DNA of 64,000 bases from Glaciecola sp. UBA2563. Lineage in GTDB: Bacteria > Pseudomonadota > Gammaproteobacteria > Enterobacterales > Alteromonadaceae. Where the stretch lies: positions 12,081 through 76,080 of the forward strand of contig DDLV01000032.1 of NCBI GenBank assembly GCA_002340325.1, read 5' to 3'. Position 1 is the first letter of the stretch; each line of letters starts with the position of its first letter. Positions 18,301 to 26,840 of this stretch are shown here, in pieces. The notes under the pieces were generated by a model. The model saw only the letters and a program-made list of their open reading frames with translations, did not search any database and was not told the origin of the DNA. Position numbers and translations under genes: made by a program.

Positions 18301-18319
18301 AATCACACTCCATTATCCG

Positions 18320-19501
18320 TTATTCTTGCAAAAAATCAGAAATCCACTGACTTGCTTTGGCTATCCCAGCTACACCTTCCAAATGCCCAAGCGGGCCTTC
18401 GATGACGTGAAGCTGCGTGTCATTATTCAATGCTTTCAACTCCTTATAAGCTAATTCAGCGTGATAGGGCATCAGAAGCAGGTCAGTTGACGCAGTGATA
18501 AAAAGCGTTTTTGCGGTGATTCTCTTTAGCCCTTCGGTAAGACTATCTTCCATGCCTGTCAGAAAGAGCTGGTTCGCCCGAACAAGATAAAGCAGGTGGT
18601 TAGCATCCATTCCTTCGACACGTTCACCGGCCCGCTGCATTAGCCATTTTACGATCTCTGTATCATTGGTGACTGAACTTGCCAGTGTGGCTTTTTCATC
18701 TTTTGGCAGTAAATCGCCAGTTTGATTAAAGAAGTCTGGATACAACGCCACTTGAGTTATGAGCGCTAGCGCTTGCGTAAGCCCGGTTGTTGGATAGTTT
18801 GTCTTTTCATCATTGTAGTAATCACCGTTGTTCCAAGCTGGGTCGAGTTTTATTGGCCAAGTCCACTGATCAAGTAGTGCCTTGGTCCACGCGTCAGCGC
18901 CAGCACTGCCAATAACCGAAATCATACGAGGGACTTCATCAGGATATGCACTTGCCCACTCGATAGCTTGCATACTGCCCATTGAAGGACCAGCGACGGC
19001 ATAAAGTGATTTAATGCCAAGTACGCGCAGCACTTCTCGCTGAATATTGACAAAATCTCGCATCGTCACGACAGGAAAGCTCAGCCCATAGGGTTTTCCT
19101 GTATCTGGATTGATACTGGCAGGCCCTGTGGTGATAACATGTTCATCATAAGCACTGAGATTCACCAAGGAATCGACGCTGATGACAAAAAACTTATTGG
19201 TATCAATTGCTTTACCCGGTCCAATAATAGCATCCCAGTAACCAGGCTCTTCATCGTCTTTTGAATACACTCCAGCAGCGTGGCTATTGCCACTAAAATA
19301 ATGTGTGATCAATATGGCGTTAGACCTATCATCATTTAGTTTACCGTAGCTTTCCCAACCGACCCGCAAATCTTTAATTTGACCACCAAAAAAGGTGGTA
19401 TAAGAATCCATTCTGAACTCATTCTTTTTAACTAACATGTGTTCCTCTGCAAGTGCTGGGACTGCGACAAATAAAAGCAATATAAACAAACGCATCAACA
19501 T
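18320..19501 (-). CDS. Exported alpha/beta hydrolase, homoserine O-acetyltransferase (MetX)-like fold
   Basis: 393 residues from the ATG at 19501, chosen because GAGG lies six bases upstream and a signal peptide follows (MLMRLFILLLFVAVPALA). The sequence follows MetX-type acyltransferases (GWESYGKLNDDRSNAILI, nucleophile in AVAGPSMGSMQA, histidine in GHLEG). A signal peptide is abnormal for methionine synthesis, so this is more likely an esterase of the same fold acting in the periplasm or outside. It precedes the PHB depolymerase gene by 20 bp and is probably co-transcribed with it. Confidence 0.85.
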   Translation of the reverse strand: MLMRLFILLLFVAVPALAEEHMLVKKNEFRMDSYTTFFGGQIKDLRVGWESYGKLNDDRSNAILITHYFSGNSHAAGVYSKDDEEPGYWDAIIGPGKAIDTNKFFVISVDSLVNLSAYDEHVITTGPASINPDTGKPYGLSFPVVTMRDFVNIQREVLRVLGIKSLYAVAGPSMGSMQAIEWASAYPDEVPRMISVIGSAGADAWTKALLDQWTWPIKLDPAWNNGDYYNDEKTNYPTTGLTQALALITQVALYPDFFNQTGDLLPKDEKATLASSVTNDTEIVKWLMQRAGERVEGMDANHLLYLVRANQLFLTGMEDSLTEGLKRITAKTLFITASTDLLLMPYHAELAYKELKALNNDTQLHVIEGPLGHLEGVAGIAKASQWISDFLQE

Positions 19502-19521
19502 AACCAACCTCAACTTAATAT

Positions 19522-19716
19522 CTTACATACAAGGTGTTACGTTTTTAATGGAGCATTATAGAGAGCAGTGGGTTGCACAGGCCCATTTTAAAGCTTCGAA
19601 TTCATGGATGAATTCGCAGAGCGCACACGGACGTGTTCACAGCGACTTTAAAATGGGCCTGTGCAACCCACTGCTCTCGCTTCTTCCAACCCAAAAAACA
19701 TTACACCGTAAGCAAG
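19522..19716. repeat. Long hairpin element, copy B (core identical to copy A)
   Basis: Perfect 33-nt inverted arms (19561-19593 and 19646-19678) flank a 52-nt core (19594-19645) that matches copy A base for base. Outer, imperfect complementarity continues to about 19522 and 19716. Arm sequence is unrelated to that of copy A except for the last few bases next to the core. The element sits between two minus-strand genes: the 3' end of the permease gene and the 5' end of the MetX-like gene. The core orientation (plus) is opposite to those genes. Confidence 0.88.
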
Positions 19717-19724
19717 TTAACTTA

Positions 19725-21035
19725 TTAAAAAACTATAAATAGACCAATTGCCATGATTAGGCCAATAAGGGGTACTATCACGGTTAACGCAGCCATCGGT
19801 CCGTAAGCCGCTTGGTGTGTTTCATGACAAATGGCGCGAATAGTGGTAACGACATAGCCATTGTGTGGCAGTGAGTCTAGTGCGCCTGAACTTATGGAGA
19901 TAATTCTGTGTAACTCTTCGGGATCAACGCCTTGGTCAATATAGTAAGGGCCTACTAGCGGTAGTGCAATGGCTTGGCCGCCAGATGCAGAGCCGGTTAA
20001 GCCTGCGATGACACTTACGGCAATTGCTGCACCGATTAATTCGTTGCCCGGTATTTGCGTCATAATGTCTACTGTTTGTTGAAAAGCATCGGTAGTCTTT
20101 GCAACGGCTCCGAAACCAACTACGGCCGCAGTATTACCAATTGCGACGAGTGCGCCGGTTGTTCCCATATTTACAGCCCCGGCTAGATTGGTAAAGTATC
20201 TATAGTTAATCGCCATTAGGGTGAGAACCCCACCGCCTAAAGCGGCAATTAATGCATATTGGGCGTATTCCTCATGAAACAAAAATGATATGACTAATAC
20301 CACTAGTAACGGAATAAATCCGGTGACAGGATTTGGAAGTGTACGTTCTTTTACTTCCGGATCTTCAGCTCGGCTTTCAAAGCGTTCGCCATTGTCCAAG
20401 GCTTTTCGGACCATCTTCATCAGCCACCAGTAGCCCAGAAGCGCCATGAAAATAGCCACTACCAGACTCACTTCCCATGCTGCAAATGGGGTTGTGCCAA
20501 GGTGTTTAATAGGGATCCAGTTTTGAATTTCGGGGGACCCAGCTGACGTCATGGTAAACGTAACCGATCCGAACGCTACCGTTGCGGGGATAAATCGCCT
20601 GGGAAGGTCAGCGTCTTTAAAAAGGCTCAATGCCATCGGATAAACGGAAAACGCCACAATAAATACGCTAACACCCCCGTATGTGAGAATGGCGCATGCA
20701 GCGACGACTGCAAATACCGCGTGCTTGAATCCTAATTTGCCAATGATCCAGCGGGCAAGAGATTCAGCTGCGCCCGTATCTTCCATAAACTTGCCGAATA
20801 AAGCGCCGAGCAAAAACATGAAAAACCACGAAGCGATAAAGCCAGTAAAACCCGACATATAGGTCGCAACAAAGTATGACCCATCGACTTCTTCTTTTCC
20901 GCCAAAAAATGGCATTCCGTTAGTGATACCGACGATAGCGGCACATAGAGGCGCGGCAATGAAAAGATTCATACCACGAATCGTAAGGATAATAAGCAGT
21001 GCGAGTCCGCCTATTAACCCAATTAAACTAAGCAT
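19725..21035 (-). CDS. GntP-family permease (gluconate/hydroxybutyrate type)
   Basis: 436 residues and about twelve hydrophobic segments, starting MLSLIGLIGGLALLIILTIR, with an AGGA ribosome site upstream. The family-type stretches GLTGSASGGQAIALPLVG and SSGALDSLPHNGYVVTTI, seen in GntP-like permeases including hydroxybutyrate transporters, are present. These proteins import sugar acids or hydroxy acids with protons. Since a PHB depolymerase gene is close by and a phasin-like gene lies 5 kb away, 3-hydroxybutyrate is a reasonable candidate substrate (inference). It is divergent from the TonB receptor gene at 21279, sharing an intergenic region with a 16-bp palindrome. Confidence 0.85.
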   Translation of the reverse strand: MLSLIGLIGGLALLIILTIRGMNLFIAAPLCAAIVGITNGMPFFGGKEEVDGSYFVATYMSGFTGFIASWFFMFLLGALFGKFMEDTGAAESLARWIIGKLGFKHAVFAVVAACAILTYGGVSVFIVAFSVYPMALSLFKDADLPRRFIPATVAFGSVTFTMTSAGSPEIQNWIPIKHLGTTPFAAWEVSLVVAIFMALLGYWWLMKMVRKALDNGERFESRAEDPEVKERTLPNPVTGFIPLLVVLVISFLFHEEYAQYALIAALGGGVLTLMAINYRYFTNLAGAVNMGTTGALVAIGNTAAVVGFGAVAKTTDAFQQTVDIMTQIPGNELIGAAIAVSVIAGLTGSASGGQAIALPLVGPYYIDQGVDPEELHRIISISSGALDSLPHNGYVVTTIRAICHETHQAAYGPMAALTVIVPLIGLIMAIGLFIVF

Positions 21036-21169
21036 TTGTAATTATCCTGTAAACAAAGCATCAATTCTGCTTTTAATTGCTTCTTATTTTGCGCATTGCT
21101 GCTTCTAATGTCTGTGACCGCAGACCATCAGGATGCCGCTAAGTGTAGTAAATAAAAGGGTTTTTCCAA

Positions 21170-21185
21170 TAGTACGATCGTACTA
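21170..21185. promoter_or_regulatory. Perfect 16-bp palindrome, candidate operator
   Basis: TAGTACGATCGTACTA is perfectly self-complementary and lies in the 243-bp region between the divergent permease and TonB-receptor genes. Size and symmetry suit a dimeric repressor of TetR or GntR type. No regulator gene is adjacent, so the binding protein is unknown. Confidence 0.45.
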
Positions 21186-21278
21186 GTTATTTTTTTACGA
21201 AATTAACTTAAATTTTACATCCGACCGCAGATTGTCATTGACAAAGATTTAGTCCGATTACTTTTTAGGGAACTACAG

Positions 21279-23636
21279 ATGATAATAAATAATACACAAC
21301 GCATGTCAATGCCAACGCTATGTGCACTGGCAGTATCCATTGGCTTAGGAACGAGTTTTGCCCTGCAAGCTCAAGAAACGAGTGGTGATGAAGAAGCCAG
21401 AGGTGAACTGGAAAGAATCGAAATTACCGCACGTAAAACGGTTGAATCTTTGCAAGAAGTGCCCGTTGCCGTTACTTCAGTAGGTGCAGCTGAACTCGAT
21501 GCACAGGGCATTAGCGTGTTGACAGAGATCCAGCAGTTTTCTCCCAATACAACACTTCAAACAAGTCGCGGAACCAATTCAACATTGACAGCATTCATTC
21601 GCGGTGTAGGACAACAAGATCCGTTGTGGGGCTATGAACCTGGTGTAGGTATCTACATCGATGATGTCTATGTGGCTAGGCCTCAAGGCGCGGTGTTAGA
21701 CCTTCTCAACGTTCAGCGTGTCGAGGTACTAAGAGGGCCTCAGGGTACGCTTTATGGTAAGAATACCATTGGTGGTGCAGTTAAATACGTCACCAAAGAA
21801 ATGTCGGGCAGTGCAGAATTCGATGCCAGAGCAACGGTGGGTAATTATTCTCAGCGCGACTTCATGGTTACCGGTCAGATACCTATTATCGAAGACAAAC
21901 TATACATCGGGGGCGGCATTGCCGATCTAAGCCGAGATGGCTTTGGAGAGTACCTCGAATCCGCATTACCCAATCAGGATCGCGAAAACTACAACAAAGA
22001 CTTAACAGCCTATCGCGTGGCAGTTGAGTATCGACCTTCGAGCAACCTGTTTTTTAGATTGGACTATGACAAAACAGAAGATGAATCGAACTCAAAAGGT
22101 GGTTTTAGATTACTGCCAAGTATCCTAACGGAAGCACCTGTACCTGATAGCGTTTACGATTCATACACCAGCTTACCGACAGAAAATTTAGTTGAGTTGG
22201 AGGGGTTGAGCTTCCTCGCTCGCTGGAATGTTTCAGCTGATTTACAGTTGAAATACATTGCCTCAAGCAGAGAAAGCTACTCGCCAACAAATATCGATTT
22301 CGACAATACAGCAGTCGACGTGTTTGATGTACCTGCTATCTATGATGATGAAAATACTACCCATGAGCTTCAAGCGAATTATGTGGGCGATAACTACACA
22401 TTTATCAGCGGTTTGTATTACTACGATGGTGAATCCTGTGGTTCATTTGACGCGGTACTAGGTGTGCTAGGTCGCGTTGCCTTTGGTGGCATTGGTGCGA
22501 CAGGGTTAACGCGCGAAGTAACAGGCTGTAATGACAGTGAAAGCTATGCGGCTTATGCACAAGCTGGTATAGACCTAAATGACCAGCTATCCATCACTGT
22601 TGGCGCACGTTACACAGACGAAACAAGAAAAGCGACGGTAAACAACGGATTAATTTTTGCCAATGTGTATCCAGAAACAGGTTGGATCCCTGGCTATGTA
22701 AGACCAGCAGGCACTTTCCCTGGTAACAACCTTGTACCTCAAGTATTGGGGACCGACACAGATGGTGACGGTGTATTGGATGCTCCCTCAGAGGCTAGTT
22801 TTTCAAGATTCACACCTCGCTTAGGCGTTGAGTATCAAATGAACGACAGAACCATGGTTTTTGCCAGCTATGCGCAAGGTTTCAAATCCGGTACATTCAA
22901 CCCCAGAGCAACCATAAATGAGCCGCCAGCAGAACCTGAAGTTGTAGACTCATTCGAGGTAGGCTTTAAATCAGATTTTACTGATACACTTAGAGCCAAT
23001 GTGACGCTATTCTCATTGGATCATAAAGATCGACAGTATATCTCGGTACTTCCGGTCTCATCTCCAGAAGATCTCAATCAGATTCTTGGCAATATCGGTG
23101 AGTCTTCTGCCAATGGTGTTGAGGCTGAAATCACTTGGATTGCATCTGACGCACTAAAATTTGATATTGCGCTTGGCTATATAAATGCAGAGTTCGATGA
23201 GGTAATTTCAATAGATCCATTGACGGGCAATGAGATCGATATTTCCGATCAGTTTGCAATCTCCAATACACCAGAATATACCGCTAACTTCAATGTAAAC
23301 TATTCATTTGAGACCGACCTCGGTTTCTTTATGCTTAATGCAAATTACTATTACCGAGATGATTATCAAATTGACGAATCAGCCGGTAGTCTGCTGCAGC
23401 AAGATGGATATGGGTTGTTTAATGCCAGTATCACCTGGGAAAGCCCAGAAGGTAACTGGTATGGAGGGTTACACGCGAAGAATCTTACCGAAGAAGAATA
23501 CCTTGTAGGCGGTTATCAGTTTGTTACGGCGAATGGTGATGGCACCTTTACGCCTGGAACAGGTGGTGATAACACACTCATAGGTTACTATGGGGATCCA
23601 AGAACTATCCATCTAACAGTCGGATATCGCTTCTAA
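21279..23636 (+). CDS. TonB-dependent outer-membrane receptor
   Basis: 785 residues with a signal peptide ending near LQAQ. The TonB-box region (LERIEITARKTVESLQEVPV), plug (GVGQQDPLWGYEPGVGIYID, VEVLRGPQGTLYGKNTIGGA) and barrel are intact, and the protein ends in an aromatic residue (VGYRF). This subgroup (pesticin/CirA-like plug) is abundant in sphingomonads and alteromonads and commonly imports organic substrates rather than siderophores. The divergent GntP permease gene suggests a two-membrane uptake pair for one substrate (inference). A hairpin at 23674-23705 follows. Confidence 0.92.
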   Translation: MIINNTQRMSMPTLCALAVSIGLGTSFALQAQETSGDEEARGELERIEITARKTVESLQEVPVAVTSVGAAELDAQGISVLTEIQQFSPNTTLQTSRGTNSTLTAFIRGVGQQDPLWGYEPGVGIYIDDVYVARPQGAVLDLLNVQRVEVLRGPQGTLYGKNTIGGAVKYVTKEMSGSAEFDARATVGNYSQRDFMVTGQIPIIEDKLYIGGGIADLSRDGFGEYLESALPNQDRENYNKDLTAYRVAVEYRPSSNLFFRLDYDKTEDESNSKGGFRLLPSILTEAPVPDSVYDSYTSLPTENLVELEGLSFLARWNVSADLQLKYIASSRESYSPTNIDFDNTAVDVFDVPAIYDDENTTHELQANYVGDNYTFISGLYYYDGESCGSFDAVLGVLGRVAFGGIGATGLTREVTGCNDSESYAAYAQAGIDLNDQLSITVGARYTDETRKATVNNGLIFANVYPETGWIPGYVRPAGTFPGNNLVPQVLGTDTDGDGVLDAPSEASFSRFTPRLGVEYQMNDRTMVFASYAQGFKSGTFNPRATINEPPAEPEVVDSFEVGFKSDFTDTLRANVTLFSLDHKDRQYISVLPVSSPEDLNQILGNIGESSANGVEAEITWIASDALKFDIALGYINAEFDEVISIDPLTGNEIDISDQFAISNTPEYTANFNVNYSFETDLGFFMLNANYYYRDDYQIDESAGSLLQQDGYGLFNASITWESPEGNWYGGLHAKNLTEEEYLVGGYQFVTANGDGTFTPGTGGDNTLIGYYGDPRTIHLTVGYRF

Positions 23637-23673
23637 TATAACGCTTATAATCACCAATATTTACCCGCAGAAG

Positions 23674-23705
23674 CCGCAACTTAAAAGCTGTATTTTAAGT
23701 TGCGG
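23674..23705 (+). terminator. Hairpin downstream of the TonB-receptor gene, probable terminator
   Basis: A perfect 13-bp stem, CCGCAACTTAAAA with TTTTAAGTTGCGG and a six-base loop, starts 38 bp after the stop codon. The base after the stem is not strongly T-rich (TGCTTTCTC), so termination may be partial. Confidence 0.55.
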
Positions 23706-23883
23706 TGCTTTCTCAAAATGATGTTTGCTCGAAACATATATTAGCGTTTAGCTCAAACTTTACAGACGACTTTTAGAACAGTAACTGTGAACGAAGCAAC
23801 GTTGAATATCTCGACAGTGTGAAAATCAACGTCTGTCGCCTTTTGTTTTCTATGCATCTATACTCAACGGTACAGTACATAAC

Positions 23884-24549
23884 ATGAGCTATTTTGATGT
23901 GACAGCCTCTCGCGCCCTAATTGCAGATGACCACCCTTTGTTTCGAAATGCATTAGTACAAATGCTCAAAGATCAAATGAAAATGCAAGTGGATGAGTCG
24001 TTTAACTATGCTTCGACAATTGAAAAAATGCATGAGTGTAGTGACTATGACATTATTTTTCTTGATCTAAATATGCCAGATGCTGAAGGGCTGGCGGGCT
24101 TGATGCAACTAAAAACACTCTTTCCAAATACGCTCATCGTGCTTGTCTCCGCTGAACAGAATGCAGTCATCATTCGCAAAGCAATGCAGTTAGGAGTAAG
24201 CGGGTTTATTCCAAAATCCATAAGCCTTGATCTGATGAAAGAAGCGGTAAACAAGGTATTAGAAGGCGACAATTGGTTGCCCGATGATCTTGAGTTAGAC
24301 GCCGAGGACGATGAACAACTTGCTTACATCCACAGGATGGAGCAGTTAACACCAAATCAACTTAAAGTATTACATATGATGGCGAATGGTTTGTTAAATA
24401 AACAAATCGCTTATGAATTGCATATCTCAGAATCAACAGTTAAACAGCATGCCTCAGCAGTACTTAAGAAACTAGGGCTAATCAACCGCACGCAAGCAGG
24501 TGTGATATACAAACAAATTATGCAAACAGGAAATCATGATTCACATTAG
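23884..24549 (+). CDS. LuxR/NarL-type response regulator (CrbR-like)
   Basis: 221 residues. The receiver domain has acidic pair Asp15-Asp16 (IADDHPLF), phosphoacceptor Asp61 (IIFLDLNMPDAEG) and conserved Lys (IPKS). A LuxR-type helix-turn-helix follows from about residue 150 (LTPNQLKVLHMMANGLLNKQ; ISESTVKQHASAVLKKLGL). No kinase is adjacent. The length and N-terminus resemble CrbR, the partner of symporter-fused kinases such as the one at 53021-56467, which in vibrios turns on acetate use. Pairing across 29 kb is inference. Confidence 0.9.
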   Translation: MSYFDVTASRALIADDHPLFRNALVQMLKDQMKMQVDESFNYASTIEKMHECSDYDIIFLDLNMPDAEGLAGLMQLKTLFPNTLIVLVSAEQNAVIIRKAMQLGVSGFIPKSISLDLMKEAVNKVLEGDNWLPDDLELDAEDDEQLAYIHRMEQLTPNQLKVLHMMANGLLNKQIAYELHISESTVKQHASAVLKKLGLINRTQAGVIYKQIMQTGNHDSH

Positions 24550-24607
24550 CTGGTGGTCTGAAATTCAGCGTGTTTTTTTGACGTAAGTCCATCTATGCGC
24601 TGCGTTT

Positions 24608-24922
24608 TCACTTAGCGCGAGACAGGCGCCTTGCGTTTGCTTTCGTTTTTGCTTCTATCGGCTGAATCGCCGCCAATGCTGCCGCTGACAAACCTTTATT
24701 AGATGCTAGCGCTCTGGCTGACATCTCTAGCGATTTGGCAAAGGTAGATTGTTTCTCCAGAACCATGCGCGTTGCTTCCTCTGCAGTCATGGTACCAAGC
24801 ATCGTTTGTGTTAAGCGGCTCTGGATAACGCTAACTGCGTTGAATATCATTTGAGTTTGTGCAAACTGAGCCTTCTGAGAGGTTTTGAAAAACTCAAATA
24901 TTGAGTTGCGATTTTGAGCCAT
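24608..24922 (-). CDS. Phasin-like small helical protein (tentative)
   Basis: 104 residues, start supported by GGAG seven bases upstream. It is almost entirely helical and rich in Ala, Gln and Lys (NSIFEFFKTSQKAQFAQTQM, IQPIEAKTKANARRLSRAK), the look of proteins that coat polyhydroxyalkanoate granules. The nearby PHB depolymerase fits that reading, but the sequence alone cannot exclude another small helical protein. Confidence 0.6.
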   Translation of the reverse strand: MAQNRNSIFEFFKTSQKAQFAQTQMIFNAVSVIQSRLTQTMLGTMTAEEATRMVLEKQSTFAKSLEMSARALASNKGLSAAALAAIQPIEAKTKANARRLSRAK

Positions 24923-25049
24923 TGCGTGCTCCCTACATTTATCGAATTAATTCCATTGCGTGTAGGGTAGCACGATTGTATGTTCTATAACGGTAAATAC
25001 ATGTTTTGTTTTTATTAGATGTAAACCAATCATCAAGGAAAAAAAGTAG

Positions 25050-25781
25050 ATGAAGGGTCTGAACAGCCAGCTGAGAACCCTGGATGCCGATAGTCGATTT
25101 GGCTGGGCATTTCCGTTCGTTAATTTCGCAGGTAAAGGGTTCCGTTTAAACCTCGGTGCGCGACCTAGGACTTGTTGGGACTTCAATACAAAATTACACG
25201 ACCTTCAGTTTTTTCTGAACAACCTCTCTTTTAGTCTTGTTCCACCGAGTGATTCGCTAGAAAGGTCAAAACTGGAAAAAGCAGACTATATTTATCGCTT
25301 GCTCAATCCTCATTGTGATAGACGTTTTCCTGAGAGTATTTATAACGAATTCTCAAAGCTAATATTCCTTGGTAAAGACAAATCGCGGTTTATGTCAGAT
25401 GACGGCTTTCAAAATGTGCTGCATCATCCTAAGTTAACCATTGAAGACGGACATTTTATGATACCGTTCTCTGAAATACCGAAAGAAGAACAAGCGCAAA
25501 TTGAAAAGACTGCAGAAGAACATGCGAGAAATATTGTTGAAACGCAGGACCTCGAAAAGATTGCTTTGGATTATGGTATTGATGTAAAACCGAAATGGAG
25601 AAGGACAGGAGGTCCTCGCACTCGAAGGAGAGAATCGGAGTTTCATCTCAAAAACCGTATTATTCGAGAACTTATTCAGGAATGTAAATACAACGTCATT
25701 TCATCTGTTGACGATCAACCTTGGCAAGACTGGGCAATGCACACTTTCGGCGCAACTTGGAAAGAAGCAGCCGATATTTAA
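25050..25781 (+). CDS. Hypothetical soluble protein
   Basis: 243 residues; the ATG at 25050 has AAGGAA eight bases upstream. I do not recognise a family. No signal peptide or membrane segment. The middle is acidic and helical (PKEEQAQIEKTAEEHARNIV) and is followed by a very basic patch (KWRRTGGPRTRRRESEFHLK), which could bind nucleic acid. It stands between the phasin-like gene, which is divergent, and the LysR gene. Confidence 0.65.
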   Translation: MKGLNSQLRTLDADSRFGWAFPFVNFAGKGFRLNLGARPRTCWDFNTKLHDLQFFLNNLSFSLVPPSDSLERSKLEKADYIYRLLNPHCDRRFPESIYNEFSKLIFLGKDKSRFMSDDGFQNVLHHPKLTIEDGHFMIPFSEIPKEEQAQIEKTAEEHARNIVETQDLEKIALDYGIDVKPKWRRTGGPRTRRRESEFHLKNRIIRELIQECKYNVISSVDDQPWQDWAMHTFGATWKEAADI

Positions 25782-25836
25782 CAAAGATTAAAAATACCCT
25801 GACATTAATCATTTGTCCTATTTGTGATGACTAACA

Positions 25837-26745
25837 TTATTCTGCACGTACATCCCAATATGGCTTAGGATCAAAATAGTCTGAGAAAAAATCGATGAAT
25901 GCTCGTACCTTCGGTGCCAACTGCCTGGAGCTTGGATAGACCGCCCATATTGCTGTCGTTGATACATACGGATAGTTGCACAATACTTCAACTAGTTCTC
26001 CGGAGGTAAGTTGTTGATATGCGCTCCAAGTAGAGTTGACAGTAATACCGAGTCCGTTGACACATGCATCTCGAATTGCCTCGCCATTATCTGTCCTAAA
26101 ATTGCCATTCACTTTAATATTGATAACGTCTGTCCCTTTTTTGAAACGCCATCTGTCAAGATTCATAAGGGTAATGCAGTTGTGAGCGCGTAATTCCTCG
26201 GGCGTAGAGGGTTCACCATATCTAGCAAGGTATTGGGGCGATGCACAGAGAACTCTGCGGTCATTCGCTAGCTTCTTCGCAATCAAACTGGAATCTTGCA
26301 ATTCAGAATTTCTAATAGCGACATCAAATCCTCCTTCGACTAAATCTACGATCGTATCTGAAAGTTTTAGATCAACGTTGAGGTTAGGGTTGGCCTCCAT
26401 AAATGTTGAGATTTGAGGTAACAAGTGCAACCGTCCAAAAGAAGCAGGTGCAGCAATTCGCAATGTTCCACTTGGGGATAAAATACCTGCCCCGACAGAT
26501 GCTCTCGCAGCTTCAACGCTAGATACAACATCTTCAGCATGCTGCAAAAAAGCATGTCCTTCTGCTGTGAGCGATACTTTTCTGGTGGTACGGTGAATAA
26601 GCCGTACGCCCATACTTTCTTCCAGTTTGCGCAATTGATTGCTAGCCACAGCCGCTGAAATGCTCAATTCACGGGCGGCCAAACTGATGTTGTTGGTCGA
26701 TGCCAATCGTATAAACAAACGCAAATGTCTTACATTCATTATCAA
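25837..26745 (-). CDS. LysR-family transcriptional regulator
   Basis: 302 residues (the ATG at 26739 is an alternative start). The N-terminal winged helix-turn-helix is typical (MNVRHLRLFIRLASTNNISL; AVASNQLRKLEESMGVRLIH), followed by an effector-binding domain of two periplasmic-binding-like lobes. LysR proteins usually control the divergent neighbour; here that is the quinone-oxidoreductase gene at 26841, with 95 bp between. Likely also autoregulated. Effector unknown. Confidence 0.93.
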   Translation of the reverse strand: MIMNVRHLRLFIRLASTNNISLAARELSISAAVASNQLRKLEESMGVRLIHRTTRKVSLTAEGHAFLQHAEDVVSSVEAARASVGAGILSPSGTLRIAAPASFGRLHLLPQISTFMEANPNLNVDLKLSDTIVDLVEGGFDVAIRNSELQDSSLIAKKLANDRRVLCASPQYLARYGEPSTPEELRAHNCITLMNLDRWRFKKGTDVINIKVNGNFRTDNGEAIRDACVNGLGITVNSTWSAYQQLTSGELVEVLCNYPYVSTTAIWAVYPSSRQLAPKVRAFIDFFSDYFDPKPYWDVRAE

Positions 26746-26840
26746 TAAAATGTTGAAAGAGATTTTATATTTATAGCAATTATCAAATTTATTTTGTAGG
26801 TATAAACTGCTTTTAATGTAAATTAAATGGGATTTATGAA

